A DNA stretch of 64,000 nucleotides, taken from contig NKIW01000006.1 of NCBI GenBank assembly GCA_002256205.1, positions 147,015 through 211,014 of the forward strand, given 5' to 3'. A model generated the notes under the pieces. The model had not been told where the DNA came from, did not search any database, and saw nothing but the letters and a program-made list of their open reading frames with translations. Position numbers and translations under genes: made by a program. This stretch comes from Rhizobiales bacterium PAR1 (GTDB lineage Bacteria > Pseudomonadota > Alphaproteobacteria > Rhizobiales > Beijerinckiaceae). Shown here in pieces: positions 26,537 through 34,688 of the stretch; within the stretch, counting starts at the first letter, position 1; every line of letters starts with the position of its first letter.

Positions 26537-27532
26537 TTATTCTGCGGCCTGGAGCGCTTGCCGGGCGGCGCGCTTCTTGGCATGGGCGCGGGCCGCCTCG
26601 CGGACCCAGGCACCATCGGCCTCGGTCTGGCGGCGGACGCGCATCCGCTGGCGATTGCAGACGCCATCTCCTGCGAGAACGCGCTTGAACTCGTCCCAAT
26701 CTATGGGGCCGATTTCCCAGTGCTTGGTTTCCTCGTTGAACTTGAGAGCAGGGTCCGGGAAAGTCAGCCCAAGGAAGTGACCCTGCGGCACCGTGGCATC
26801 AATGAATTTCTGGCGAAGATCGTCATTCGAGAAGCGCTTGATCTTCCAACGCATCGAATCGCTGGAATGCTCGGAAATGGCATCTGGCGGGCCAAACATC
26901 ATCAGGCACGGCCACCACCAGCGGTTCAGCGCATCCTGCGCCATCGCCATTTGTTCCGGGGTGCCGCGCGCCAGCGTCAGCATGATTTCGTAGCCTTGCC
27001 GCTGGTGGAAGCTCTCTTCCTTGCAGATGCGGATCATCGCGCGGGCATAGGGCCCGTAGGAGCAACGGCAGAGCGGGATCTGGTTCATAATCGCTGCGCC
27101 ATCGACCAGCCAGCCGATGGTGCCCATGTCGGCCCATGTCAGGGTGGGGTAATTGAAGATCGAGGAGTATTTCGCCTTGCCGGAAAGCAGCGCATCCGTA
27201 AGTTCCTCGCGGGAGACGCCGAGCGTCTCGGCGGCGGAATAGAGGTAGAGCCCGTGACCGGCCTCATCCTGAATCTTTGAGATCAGCACTGCCTTGCGCT
27301 TCAAGGAAGGCGCGCGCGTCACCCAGTTGCCTTCGGGCTGCATGCCGATGACCTCGGAATGCGCATGCTGCGAGACCTGCCGTACCAGCGTACGGCGGTA
27401 GGCTTCGGGCATCCAGTCTTTCGGCTCGATCTTTTCATCTGCTGCGCAACGCGCCTCGAATCGGGCGAGCTTTTCCGGGTCTTCGACGACCTTCGGGCCT
27501 TTGTCTTTCTGATCAAGCGCTTGCGCGTACAT
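26537..27532 (-). CDS. paaA: PaaA: phenylacetyl-CoA epoxidase catalytic subunit
   Basis: 331-residue di-iron monooxygenase subunit that converts phenylacetyl-CoA to the ring 1,2-epoxide. Landmarks include [20 protein letters not shown] (E-x-x-H iron motif), [14 protein letters not shown] (second E-x-x-H), and the C-terminal [19 protein letters not shown]. First gene of the leftward paaABCDE operon, driven by the promoter at 27607-27634. Confidence 0.97.
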   Translation of the reverse strand: MYAQALDQKDKGPKVVEDPEKLARFEARCAADEKIEPKDWMPEAYRRTLVRQVSQHAHSEVIGMQPEGNWVTRAPSLKRKAVLISKIQDEAGHGLYLYSAAETLGVSREELTDALLSGKAKYSSIFNYPTLTWADMGTIGWLVDGAAIMNQIPLCRCSYGPYARAMIRICKEESFHQRQGYEIMLTLARGTPEQMAMAQDALNRWWWPCLMMFGPPDAISEHSSDSMRWKIKRFSNDDLRQKFIDATVPQGHFLGLTFPDPALKFNEETKHWEIGPIDWDEFKRVLAGDGVCNRQRMRVRRQTEADGAWVREAARAHAKKRAARQALQAAE

Positions 27533-27606
27533 GGTTCCCTCCCGCTTTGGGCCCGCTATGCGGACAACAGAACTCCCTCGTTCCGGGGAGCCATCGCGAT
27601 GAGGGG

Positions 27607-27648
27607 ATTATGTTACAAAAAACACTATCGTCAACAAAAATTGTTACA
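27607..27648 (-). promoter_or_regulatory. paaA promoter with paired TGTAACA boxes
   Basis: On the minus strand, TTGACG (27634-27629), a 16-base spacer and CATAAT (27612-27607) form a good sigma-70 promoter. Two identical TGTAACA boxes (27648-27642 and 27617-27611) stand 31 bases apart, one just upstream of the -35 and one overlapping the -10. That is the layout of a repressor site, most simply for the PaaX-like protein encoded next door. Confidence 0.6.
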
Positions 27649-27686
27649 TATTGCAGTGCAGTAATCTGCGAGACGGCGTGGCCTTG

Positions 27687-28583
27687 CTAGTCCCTATAGC
27701 CGTGCGCCGCCAGCCAGTGCTCGGAGGCGCGGTAAAGTTGCTCATTCAGGGCAGTGAACAGGTTTCGCGCTCGTGCGCCGGCCCAATCCGCAGGCAGTGC
27801 TTCGGATGGCAGGAGCGGATCACGCAACACGAGGCGGCGATAGAGATGAACCGCGATAGTTCTCAACGCAACGGCTTCAGCCGGATCCGGCTCTGGCCCC
27901 GCCTGTAGACCACCAAAGGTAGTCTCGAAGCGCTGGTAGCCTGCGTTAAGATCGGTGATCTGCCAGATCTCGCTGGCGGCTTCGGTAATAGCCAAGGAAC
28001 AAGCGGCGCGGGCGAGGATCGCACCCGTTGGCATCTCTTGATCACTCTTTCCGGCATGTTCAGGGCGAAGTGCGATGGTCGGTGCCATAAAGCGGAAGCC
28101 TGAGGCTTCGAGCGTCTCCCGGGCCACCGAGCGGTGCTCGCATCGATCGATGGTAATGAGCTGGAACAGGCCGGTAGGACTCGCTGGCGAATGCGCATAG
28201 ATTCGCTTCGAGGCTTCAGCGAAATCCGCGCGGCTCGCCGGGCTCAAGCGATAGAAGGTGTTGCGGCCCGCTTTGTCACGCTCGAGCGTACCATTGGCGA
28301 CGAGACGCGAGAGATTGGTGCGGGCAATACCGGCGTCGATGCCGAGAAGATCAAGCAGCGCCATAAGCTCTGCGATCCAGATCGGCTCCGGCGCGGCAAT
28401 CGCGCCCCTGTTCATGACCGCATCGCCAAAGATCGTGACAATCAGAGACCACACCCTGAGCGGGGTTTCAGCGTGGAGCAGGTGGACCGGATCAAGGAGG
28501 GGGGTGGGTTCAAGCGACGGCATGGGCGATGAAAAGTCGCGGTTTGGCTGCCTTGTCAATGTGATCCTCGCCGCGCGGGGCAT
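27687..28583 (-). CDS. paaX: PaaX-family transcriptional repressor
   Basis: Up to 298 residues; the ATG at 28523 (MPSLEPTPLL, 278 residues) is an equally good start. The N-terminal winged helix (WSLIVTIFGDAVM...LGIDAGIARTNLSRLVANGTLERDKAGRNTFYRLS) and the PaaX C-terminal domain identify the phenylacetyl-CoA-responsive repressor family. It lies directly upstream of paaA on the same strand, 154 bases away. With the TetR gene at 23194 the island has two phenylacetate-type regulators. Divergence is moderate but the family is clear. Confidence 0.85.
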   Translation of the reverse strand: MPRAARITLTRQPNRDFSSPMPSLEPTPLLDPVHLLHAETPLRVWSLIVTIFGDAVMNRGAIAAPEPIWIAELMALLDLLGIDAGIARTNLSRLVANGTLERDKAGRNTFYRLSPASRADFAEASKRIYAHSPASPTGLFQLITIDRCEHRSVARETLEASGFRFMAPTIALRPEHAGKSDQEMPTGAILARAACSLAITEAASEIWQITDLNAGYQRFETTFGGLQAGPEPDPAEAVALRTIAVHLYRRLVLRDPLLPSEALPADWAGARARNLFTALNEQLYRASEHWLAAHGYRD

Positions 28584-28697
28584 GGAAACTCCTCGCGCAG
28601 CCTGATCCCAGCAGGCATCGCGAGGAACGGATCATGTCTGATCCCGTCCGCCAAACCCTTGAAGAGAATCAATTTCTGGCTCAGTGCGCGTCTTGTC

Positions 28698-29429
28698 TCA
28701 GTGTACGCCTGCGCTGAGAAAATTCCTGAGTTCCGGGGTTTTCGGTGCCGCGAACAGCTCTGCCGAGGTGCCCATTTCCCAGATCTTGCCCTGATGCATG
28801 AACACCGTGACATCAGCGACGTTTTTCGCAAAGTTCATCTCGTGTGTCACGAGCAGCATCGTCATGCCGGCTTTGGCGAGATCTTCCATGACAACCAGCA
28901 CTTCGCCGGTAAGTTCGGGATCGAGCGCCGAGGTGACTTCATCGAAGAGCATAACTTTGGGCTGCATGGCGAGCGAACGGGCAATCGCGACGCGCTGCTG
29001 CTGGCCGCCTGAGAGGTTATCCGGATAGGCGTCAAACTTCTCCGAGAGGCCGACCTTCGCAAGCACCTCAACCGCGAGTTTGCGGATTTCAGCTGTGCCC
29101 AGGCCCTTGGCGAGGCGCGGAGCGAGCATGATGTTCTCGCCCACAGTGAGATGCGGGAAGAGGTTGTAGCTCTGGAAGACGATGCCGACATCCTTGCGCA
29201 ATTCGCGCAGGTGTTTGGGGTCTTGATCGAGCACATGGCCCGCGACCTCGATCCGACCGGACTGACACATTTCGAGTCCGTTGATGCAGCGCAGGAGCGT
29301 CGATTTGCCGGAGCCGGAGCGGCCGATGATGGCCACGACCTGCCCGGCCTCGACGCTCAGCGAGACGCCCTTCAGGACTTCATTGTCGCCGAAGCGCTTG
29401 TGGACGTTTTCAATGACGACGGCCGGCAT
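28698..29429 (-). CDS. Polar amino-acid-type ABC transporter ATPase (GlnQ family)
   Basis: 243 residues. Walker A GRSGSGKST, Q-loop FQSYNLFPHLT, signature LSGGQQQRVAIARSL, Walker B VMLFDEVTSALDPEL, switch VTHEM. Last gene of a leftward SBP - permease - permease - ATPase operon; overlaps the preceding permease gene by 20 bases. Cargo not fixed by sequence: the GntR/sugar-acid context suggests an amino or sugar acid. Confidence 0.92.
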   Translation of the reverse strand: MPAVVIENVHKRFGDNEVLKGVSLSVEAGQVVAIIGRSGSGKSTLLRCINGLEMCQSGRIEVAGHVLDQDPKHLRELRKDVGIVFQSYNLFPHLTVGENIMLAPRLAKGLGTAEIRKLAVEVLAKVGLSEKFDAYPDNLSGGQQQRVAIARSLAMQPKVMLFDEVTSALDPELTGEVLVVMEDLAKAGMTMLLVTHEMNFAKNVADVTVFMHQGKIWEMGTSAELFAAPKTPELRNFLSAGVH

Positions 29430-30063
29430 GCATCACCTTTTCAAGATGGCGACTAAGACGCGAGAGCGGGAAGCAGATCAGGAAGTAGATGATCGCCACA
29501 ACAGTGAAGACCTTGAAGGGCTGAAAGGTCGCGTTGTTGACGAGGGTTCCCGCCCGCGAAAGCTCGACGAAGCCGACCACCGAGACGATGGAGGTATTTT
29601 TGACGAGCTGGACGAGGAAGCCCACCGTTGGCGGCAGCGAGACCCGTACGGCCTGCGGCAGGATGACATAGCGATACTGCTGCGCGCGGGTCAGGGCGAG
29701 CGATGAGGAAGCTTCCCACTGCTGGAAGGGCACAGACTGGATTGATCCGCGCCAGATTTCAGCGAGATACGCCGAACAATAGACTGCCAGCGAAGCGGAG
29801 GCCGCGAGGAACGGTGGCAGATCGATGCCGAACAGCGAAAGCCCGTAGTAGCTCATGAATAGAACCATGAGCACCGGGATGGACTGGATCACCAGAATAT
29901 AGCCCGCAGCGATGTTGCGCAGGATGCGGCTCTGCGACAGGCGCAGAACGGCAAGGCCGCCACCCATGATGCCGCCGATGGTGAAGGCCAGAGCCGTGAG
30001 CAGCAGTGTCCAACCAGCCGAGCGCAGGATGAACATCATTTCCGGGAAGCCGAAAGTCGCCAT
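29410..30063 (-). CDS. Amino-acid-type ABC transporter permease (HisM/GlnP family)
   Basis: 217-residue inner-membrane protein with about five helices and the EAA-type coupling motif (EASSSLALTRAQQYRYVILPQAVRVSLPP). First residues MATFGFPEMMFILRSAGWTLLLTALAFTIG are typical of the family. Shares one base with the upstream permease gene and overlaps the ATPase gene by 20 bases, so the genes are tightly coupled. Confidence 0.9.
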   Translation of the reverse strand: MATFGFPEMMFILRSAGWTLLLTALAFTIGGIMGGGLAVLRLSQSRILRNIAAGYILVIQSIPVLMVLFMSYYGLSLFGIDLPPFLAASASLAVYCSAYLAEIWRGSIQSVPFQQWEASSSLALTRAQQYRYVILPQAVRVSLPPTVGFLVQLVKNTSIVSVVGFVELSRAGTLVNNATFQPFKVFTVVAIIYFLICFPLSRLSRHLEKVMHAGRRH

Positions 30064-30764
30064 CAGACTGACCCCGCCTTTACGTCCAGCCGTTCCAGCC
30101 CGGAGGCGTTGGGGAAAAGCCGTTTTCCCAGAAGCAGAAGCGAGGACTTCAGCGCCAGCGCCAACGCCAGATAGACGAGCGTGACGACAATATAGGTTTC
30201 AAAACTTCGGAATGTCCGGCTTTCGATGATGGCGGCGGCACCCGACAGTTCCGAGACGGAGATGAACGAGCAGATCGAGGAGGCCAGCATCATCAGTACG
30301 AACTGGCTCGACAAAGCGGGCCAGACTTTCGCGAAGGCCGGGTTCAGCACGACATAGCGAAACACCTGCAGCCGCGTCAGTGCCAGCGACAGACCCGCTT
30401 CAATTTGTGATTTATGCGTGGCATCCACGCCGGCGCGTATGATCTCTGTGGCATAGGCACCCAGGTTCATCGTCATTGCGAGCAGACCGGCAGTGGCACC
30501 GGACATCTTGAGCCCGAGCAGCGGAAGCCCAAAAAAGATCATGAACAGCTGGATCAGGAACGGCGTATTCCGCATCAGCTCGACATAGGCATCCACCAGC
30601 AGGCCCACCCAGCGTGGTGCCAGACTCTTGAGTCCCACGAGCAGCACAGCCAGCGCCGAACCCAACACGATGGCCGCTGCAGAAAGGCCGATGGTCAGCA
30701 TGATCCCGTCGAGGATCAACTCCAATTCGGCCCATACAGGGGTAAAGTTCAGAACAAGCTTCAT
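30063..30764 (-). CDS. Amino-acid-type ABC transporter permease (HisQ/GlnP family)
   Basis: 233-residue inner-membrane permease. Family features include the ELMRNTPFLIQLFMIFFGLP motif and the EAA loop (IEAGLSLALTRLQVFRYVVLNPAFAKVWPAL). Partner of the permease encoded just downstream. A hairpin at 30809 separates it from the binding-protein gene. Confidence 0.9.
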   Translation of the reverse strand: MKLVLNFTPVWAELELILDGIMLTIGLSAAAIVLGSALAVLLVGLKSLAPRWVGLLVDAYVELMRNTPFLIQLFMIFFGLPLLGLKMSGATAGLLAMTMNLGAYATEIIRAGVDATHKSQIEAGLSLALTRLQVFRYVVLNPAFAKVWPALSSQFVLMMLASSICSFISVSELSGAAAIIESRTFRSFETYIVVTLVYLALALALKSSLLLLGKRLFPNASGLERLDVKAGSV

Positions 30765-30808
30765 TGCGACAACGGGCTTTGTGGTGCCAGAAAAATGGAT
30801 GGGAGGTA

Positions 30809-30831
30809 CGCCGGCGGGGGAGCCGCCGGCG
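30809..30831 (-). terminator. GC-rich hairpin between binding-protein and permease genes
   Basis: A 9-bp stem CGCCGGCGG/CCGCCGGCG with a 5-base loop, 12 bases past the binding-protein stop. No T run follows, so read-through with protection of the upstream mRNA is more likely than full termination. Confidence 0.6.
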
Positions 30832-30842
30832 CTGTAGTCAGG

Positions 30843-31646
30843 TTAGAATGTCGGCAGGACTGGCAGCGGGCTGCCGACCCATTCGATCGCGATCTTGTTC
30901 AGCTCGCCATTCTGCTTGATGTAATAAATGACGTTGTTGAGCCACTGGTGCAGCTCGGTCGCATCCTTGCGCAGTGCCATCGAGTTCGGCTGCATGCCGA
31001 AGAAGAATTTCGACTCTGTCTCGGTGTCGCCCTTGGCCTTGATCGCCGCGTTGGCCTGAGCATCCGGGCCGGCAATCGCCTGAACCTGCCCCGAGAACAA
31101 CGCCTGCATCACGGTCGAATCGTCCTCGAAGCGGAGGATTTTCAGGTTGTGCGACTTCTCGCGCGTGACGAATTCATGCTCCAGCGACGAGCCGCGGTTG
31201 ACGCCGACGGTCATGCCCTTCATGTCGTCCCAGCCTTTGATGGCGGTGCCCTTCTTGGCATAAATGCCGGTCTGGAAAGCGCTGTAAGGGATCGTGAACA
31301 GCACGGCCTTGGCGCGTTCCGGCGTCGGTGCCAAAGTCGAGATCAGGAAATCGACCTTGCCGGCTTCCAGCGCCGGAATGCGCGCCGGAGGGGTCAACTG
31401 GACGACCTCAAGCTTCACGCCGAGATACTTGGCGACCAGCTTTGTCACGTCCATATCGTAGCCGATGGCGTTGCCTTGCGAATCGACCGAGCCATACGGC
31501 GGAGCGCCGATCAGCACGCCAACCTTGACCGTGCCGCGCTTGACAATCTCGGCGACGGTCTGGGCGGAAGCGGGCAGGGCCGCCATCAGGCTCGCCCCGA
31601 GGGCGACGGCCATGCCGGCAAAACGCAAATTCTTCAGTAGTTTCAT
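30843..31646 (-). CDS. Family 3 periplasmic substrate-binding protein
   Basis: 267 residues. Signal peptide at residues 1-28 (basic start, hydrophobic core, ending ASAQ). The mature protein starts TVAEIVKRGTVKVGVLIGAPPYG and carries the family-3 stretch GYDMDVTKLVAKYLGVKLEVVQL. First structural gene of the ABC operon, 83 bases downstream of the GntR regulator gene. The ligand is probably a polar amino acid or acidic compound. Confidence 0.9.
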   Translation of the reverse strand: MKLLKNLRFAGMAVALGASLMAALPASAQTVAEIVKRGTVKVGVLIGAPPYGSVDSQGNAIGYDMDVTKLVAKYLGVKLEVVQLTPPARIPALEAGKVDFLISTLAPTPERAKAVLFTIPYSAFQTGIYAKKGTAIKGWDDMKGMTVGVNRGSSLEHEFVTREKSHNLKILRFEDDSTVMQALFSGQVQAIAGPDAQANAAIKAKGDTETESKFFFGMQPNSMALRKDATELHQWLNNVIYYIKQNGELNKIAIEWVGSPLPVLPTF

Positions 31647-31729
31647 GGGTCGTCTCCTCGTGGTTTTTGGCAGTATTCTGGTTTTAGCAACATCTTCCAG
31701 CTCTTTAGGCCGGCATCGGACTGGTATTT

Positions 31730-32491
31730 CTAGATCCCCATCATGGGTTCGATACTGGTGTCGAGCAAGGTCGGATCGATCACGGATTCCATGTCGTCAA
31801 ACATGGCATCGACATGAACCATCAGTGCATCGGAAGCCTCAACCGCTCGCTCGACATGGCGATTGGCCACCGCGTTGACGATGGCCATGTGACAATCGAC
31901 CGTGCGGGTGAGGGTATTCCTGCCCGGCACCTGACTGTGGAAAATGAAACCAATCCGCCGGAACAGTGTGTGCAGCGGTTGCAACGTGTGGATGAGAAAG
32001 GGCTCGTTCGCGGTGGAGAGAATCAGCCGGTCGATTGCGCGGTCGAGCACGTTGAATTCGTTGAGCGTCAGGTTTTCGCGGCGGTCACGCAGCATGCGTT
32101 CCATGTGGAGCAGCTGGTGCCGCTCGGTCGGCCCGGCGCGTTCGGTCGCGAGACGAATGACGAAACGCTCGATGTCCCGGCGCAATTTCAGCAACAACCG
32201 CTCGCGCGCGAGGTCGATCGGCGCGATTTTTAGTCCGTGACGCGGGCGAATCAGCACAAGAGTATCCGCCGCGAGACGGTTGACGGCGTGGTGAATGGGG
32301 GTGCGGCCAAAGCCAGTCATATCCTGCAAATCCTGCATCGTCAGGGACTGGCCCGGACGGAGCGTGCAGTTGATCAGCAGTTCCTCAATGCGCTGATAGG
32401 CGAGCTCGAACAGATTGACGCGATTCTGCCGCTTCGCCTTCATGGGCGTCGCCAGATCGACAAGCACCAGCCTGCTCTTACGGCGCGCCAT
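31730..32491 (-). CDS. GntR-family (FCD-type) transcriptional regulator
   Basis: 253 residues. N-terminal winged helix with the GntR pattern LFELAYQRIEELLINCTLRPGQSLTMQDLQDMTGFGRTPIHHAVNRL, then an all-helical effector domain of FCD type. Immediately upstream of the ABC operon on the same strand. An operator-like palindrome stands 60 bases before its start and recurs before the sugar-acid operon at 33474, so it probably controls both. The effector may be a sugar acid. Confidence 0.88.
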   Translation of the reverse strand: MARRKSRLVLVDLATPMKAKRQNRVNLFELAYQRIEELLINCTLRPGQSLTMQDLQDMTGFGRTPIHHAVNRLAADTLVLIRPRHGLKIAPIDLARERLLLKLRRDIERFVIRLATERAGPTERHQLLHMERMLRDRRENLTLNEFNVLDRAIDRLILSTANEPFLIHTLQPLHTLFRRIGFIFHSQVPGRNTLTRTVDCHMAIVNAVANRHVERAVEASDALMVHVDAMFDDMESVIDPTLLDTSIEPMMGI

Positions 32492-32550
32492 TCCGCGCTT
32501 CTCCCCACTTCGAGGCCTTCTTCAGGGCCCTCATTTGACCTGAACCATAG

Positions 32551-32572
32551 TTGTGTTGTGATATTTTACAAC
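32551..32572. promoter_or_regulatory. Candidate GntR operator, copy 1
   Basis: GTTGTGATATTTTACAAC (32555-32572) is a palindrome with perfect 5-base arms in the promoter region of the GntR gene. The 16-mer TTGTGTTGTGATATTT starting at 32551 recurs exactly at 33354. This fits the GT..AC-rich operators typical of FCD-type GntR proteins. Confidence 0.6.
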
Positions 32573-32610
32573 CCAAATTCTCTGGCTGACATGTCACCGT
32601 ATTCTCCCCT

Positions 32611-33150
32611 TCAGGCGGGGGGCCGGAAGGCACAGCATCGCGCGGGATCGGTTTCAAGTCGAGCTGCCCCGATCAGATCGAGACAATAGGGGATTGCTGG
32701 GAATACCGCATCAAGACAGGTGCGGATCGAGCCGGGTTTGCCGGGTAATGTCACGATCAGGCAGGCGCCGCGCGTGCCGGCGAGCTGGCGCGAGAGAATG
32801 GCTGTGGGGACGGTTTCGAAGCTGATCCGGCGCATGACTTCGCCAAAACCGGGCAGTTCGCGATCAACCACCGCCCGTACGGCTTCCGGAGTCAGATCGC
32901 GCGGCGCGGGGCCGGTGCCGCCGGTGGTCAGGATGAGATCGCAACCTTCCTTGTCTGCCAGCGTGGCGAGGCATTCGGATACCGAGGCGATGCCATCCGG
33001 AATGATGCGGATCAGCGGTTCCCATGGCGAGGTGACAATTTCGTCGAGCACCTTCCGGATCGCCGGCCCGCTCTCATCGGCATAAATGCCCTGACTGGCG
33101 CGATCCGAGATCGTGACGATGCCGATGCGAGTGGGTTTTGGCTGGGACAT
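32611..33150 (-). CDS. mog: Molybdopterin adenylyltransferase (MogA/MoaB family)
   Basis: 179 residues. Typical MogA motifs: RIGIVTISDRASQGIYADESGPAI, LILTTGGTGPAPRDLTPEAV (nucleotide and molybdopterin site), and a C-terminal LPGKPGSIRTCLDAVFPAIPYCLDLI. It adenylylates molybdopterin before molybdate insertion. No other molybdenum-cofactor gene is near. It is upstream of the GntR gene on the same strand but separated by 119 bases with the operator, so it is probably a separate unit. Confidence 0.92.
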   Translation of the reverse strand: MSQPKPTRIGIVTISDRASQGIYADESGPAIRKVLDEIVTSPWEPLIRIIPDGIASVSECLATLADKEGCDLILTTGGTGPAPRDLTPEAVRAVVDRELPGFGEVMRRISFETVPTAILSRQLAGTRGACLIVTLPGKPGSIRTCLDAVFPAIPYCLDLIGAARLETDPARCCAFRPPA

Positions 33151-33473
33151 GACAGAATTCCGGAGAAGCGACGTTATCGAGGGTAGTCAAACCCTTCCTG
33201 ACGCCAGAAGGAAGCCCAATCTGCAGGACCATGGTCTGAAGGCGATAGTGCGAGCCGAGCAATCCGGTCCGGAAATGCCGGCTGCCGTGCCGGAAACTCT
33301 GCCGCTGTAGAACGCCTCCAAAGGTCGAAGATCACGCTCGCGGTGGTGCCGATTTGTGTTGTGATATTTCACTGCGATGTTTAAACTTCCGTCACAAGCT
33401 CGAAAGGTCTGGCCAATCAGACCGCCGGCGTGCCTCGGGGTGCGACGAAAAACCGGGCTCCGGGAGGCTTGCC
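33151..33473. promoter_or_regulatory. Divergent intergenic region with GntR operator copy 2
   Basis: About 320 bases between mog and the sugar-acid operon. At 33354-33372 it holds a copy of the palindromic motif TTGTGTTGTGATATTTCAC; its GTGA-TATT-TCAC core is a perfect 4-4-4 inverted repeat. The remainder shows GC-rich inverted repeats around 33264-33300 but no riboswitch or RNA gene I recognise. Confidence 0.55.
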
Positions 33474-34673
33474 GTGAAGATCACATCCATCGAAACGCTT
33501 CGGACTGAGGAATTTGCCAATGTCCTCTGGGTGCGGGTCCACACCGATGCGGGTGTCATTGGGCTTGGTGAGACCTTCTACGGCGCGGGTGCCATCGAGG
33601 CGTATTTGCACGACACACTCGCCGCGCGCATTCTAGGCAAGAATCCGCTGCATATCGAGGCGATCCACAAGGAGATGCTCAACTTGCCGATGGCGCAATC
33701 CTCGACCGGAGTCGAGTATCGCGCGGCTTCGGCGGTGGATATCGCGCTCTGGGATCTTTTCGGCAAAGTCTGTGGCCAGCCGGTGCACCAGATGCTCGGC
33801 GGACTCTGTCGTGAGAAGCAGCGCATCTACAATACCTGCGCGGGCTACAAGTACGTCCGTTCTAACAACATCAAGCCGGTTTCGAACTGGAATGCGGGTG
33901 AATCTGACGGTCCCTACGAGGATCTCGATGGCTTCATGAACCGTGCCGATGCGGTGGCCGAGAGCCTGCTCGAACAAGGCATCGGCGCGATGAAAATCTG
34001 GCCGTTCGACCCTGCCGCAATTGAAAATCAGGGTCTCTATATCTCCAACGAGCAGCTCAAGAAGGCGATTGAGCCCTTCGAGAAGATTCGCAAGGCCGTT
34101 GGCGATAAAATGGAGATCATGGTCGAGTTCCATTCGCTTTGGAACTTGCCCACCGCCAAGAAGCTCGCCCGCGCACTCGAACCCTATAACCCCACCTGGT
34201 ACGAAGATCCGATCAGGATGAATTCGCCGCAGGCGCTGGCGGATTATGCGCGCTCGACCACGGTTTCGGTCTGCGCCAGCGAAACGCTCGGTTCGCGCTA
34301 CCCCTACAAGGATATGCTTGACCGCGACGCGATGGATATCGTGATGGTCGATCTGTGCTGGACCGGCGGTCTGACCGAGGGCCGCAAGATCGCTGCGATG
34401 GCGGAGACCTATCACAAGCCCTTCGCGCCGCATGATTGTATCGGTCCGGTGGGCTTCATCGCGGGCGTCCATGCCGCCTTCAGCCAGCCGAATACGCTGA
34501 TCATGGAATCGGTCCGCGCGTTTTATCGCGGCTGGTACAATGAGCTTGTCACAACAATGCCGGTGATCAAGGATGGTTATGTCTATCCGATGGAGGGCGT
34601 CGGGCTCTGCGTTGATCTCCAGCCCGGCGTTTTCAGCCGTAGCGACCTCTCCGTTCGCCGTTCAAATCTCTGA
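33474..34673 (+). CDS. Enolase-superfamily sugar-acid dehydratase (mandelate racemase/MLE family)
   Basis: 399 residues. N-terminal capping domain (KITSIETLRTEEFANVLWVRVHTDAGVIGLGE) and a TIM barrel with metal ligands in MVEFHS, WYEDPI and CASETLG, plus an APHDC histidine near the C-terminus. This set fits acid-sugar dehydratases rather than muconate cycloisomerases. The GTG at 33474 is chosen because GGGAGG lies 6 bases before it and it gives the family start; earlier codons are unrelated in sequence. First gene of an operon with IdnO- and IdnD-like dehydrogenases. The exact substrate (galactonate, gluconate, idonate or another) is open. Confidence 0.85.
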   Translation: MKITSIETLRTEEFANVLWVRVHTDAGVIGLGETFYGAGAIEAYLHDTLAARILGKNPLHIEAIHKEMLNLPMAQSSTGVEYRAASAVDIALWDLFGKVCGQPVHQMLGGLCREKQRIYNTCAGYKYVRSNNIKPVSNWNAGESDGPYEDLDGFMNRADAVAESLLEQGIGAMKIWPFDPAAIENQGLYISNEQLKKAIEPFEKIRKAVGDKMEIMVEFHSLWNLPTAKKLARALEPYNPTWYEDPIRMNSPQALADYARSTTVSVCASETLGSRYPYKDMLDRDAMDIVMVDLCWTGGLTEGRKIAAMAETYHKPFAPHDCIGPVGFIAGVHAAFSQPNTLIMESVRAFYRGWYNELVTTMPVIKDGYVYPMEGVGLCVDLQPGVFSRSDLSVRRSNL

Positions 34674-34688
34674 TTTTTGGAATCCCTC

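Noticed and set aside
28627-28647. Imperfect hairpin between the ABC ATPase gene and the paaX-like gene
   Set aside because: The stem contains a bulge and has no T run on the minus strand; too weak to call as a terminator.
33181-33345. Possible riboswitch or other RNA upstream of the sugar-acid operon
   Set aside because: GC-rich inverted repeats are present, but the conserved blocks of cobalamin, molybdenum-cofactor and TPP riboswitches are not found.
33440-33470. Possible third copy of the palindromic repeat (GAAAAACCGG core)
   Set aside because: Only one arm of the core is present and no complementary arm follows, so it does not form the hairpin.
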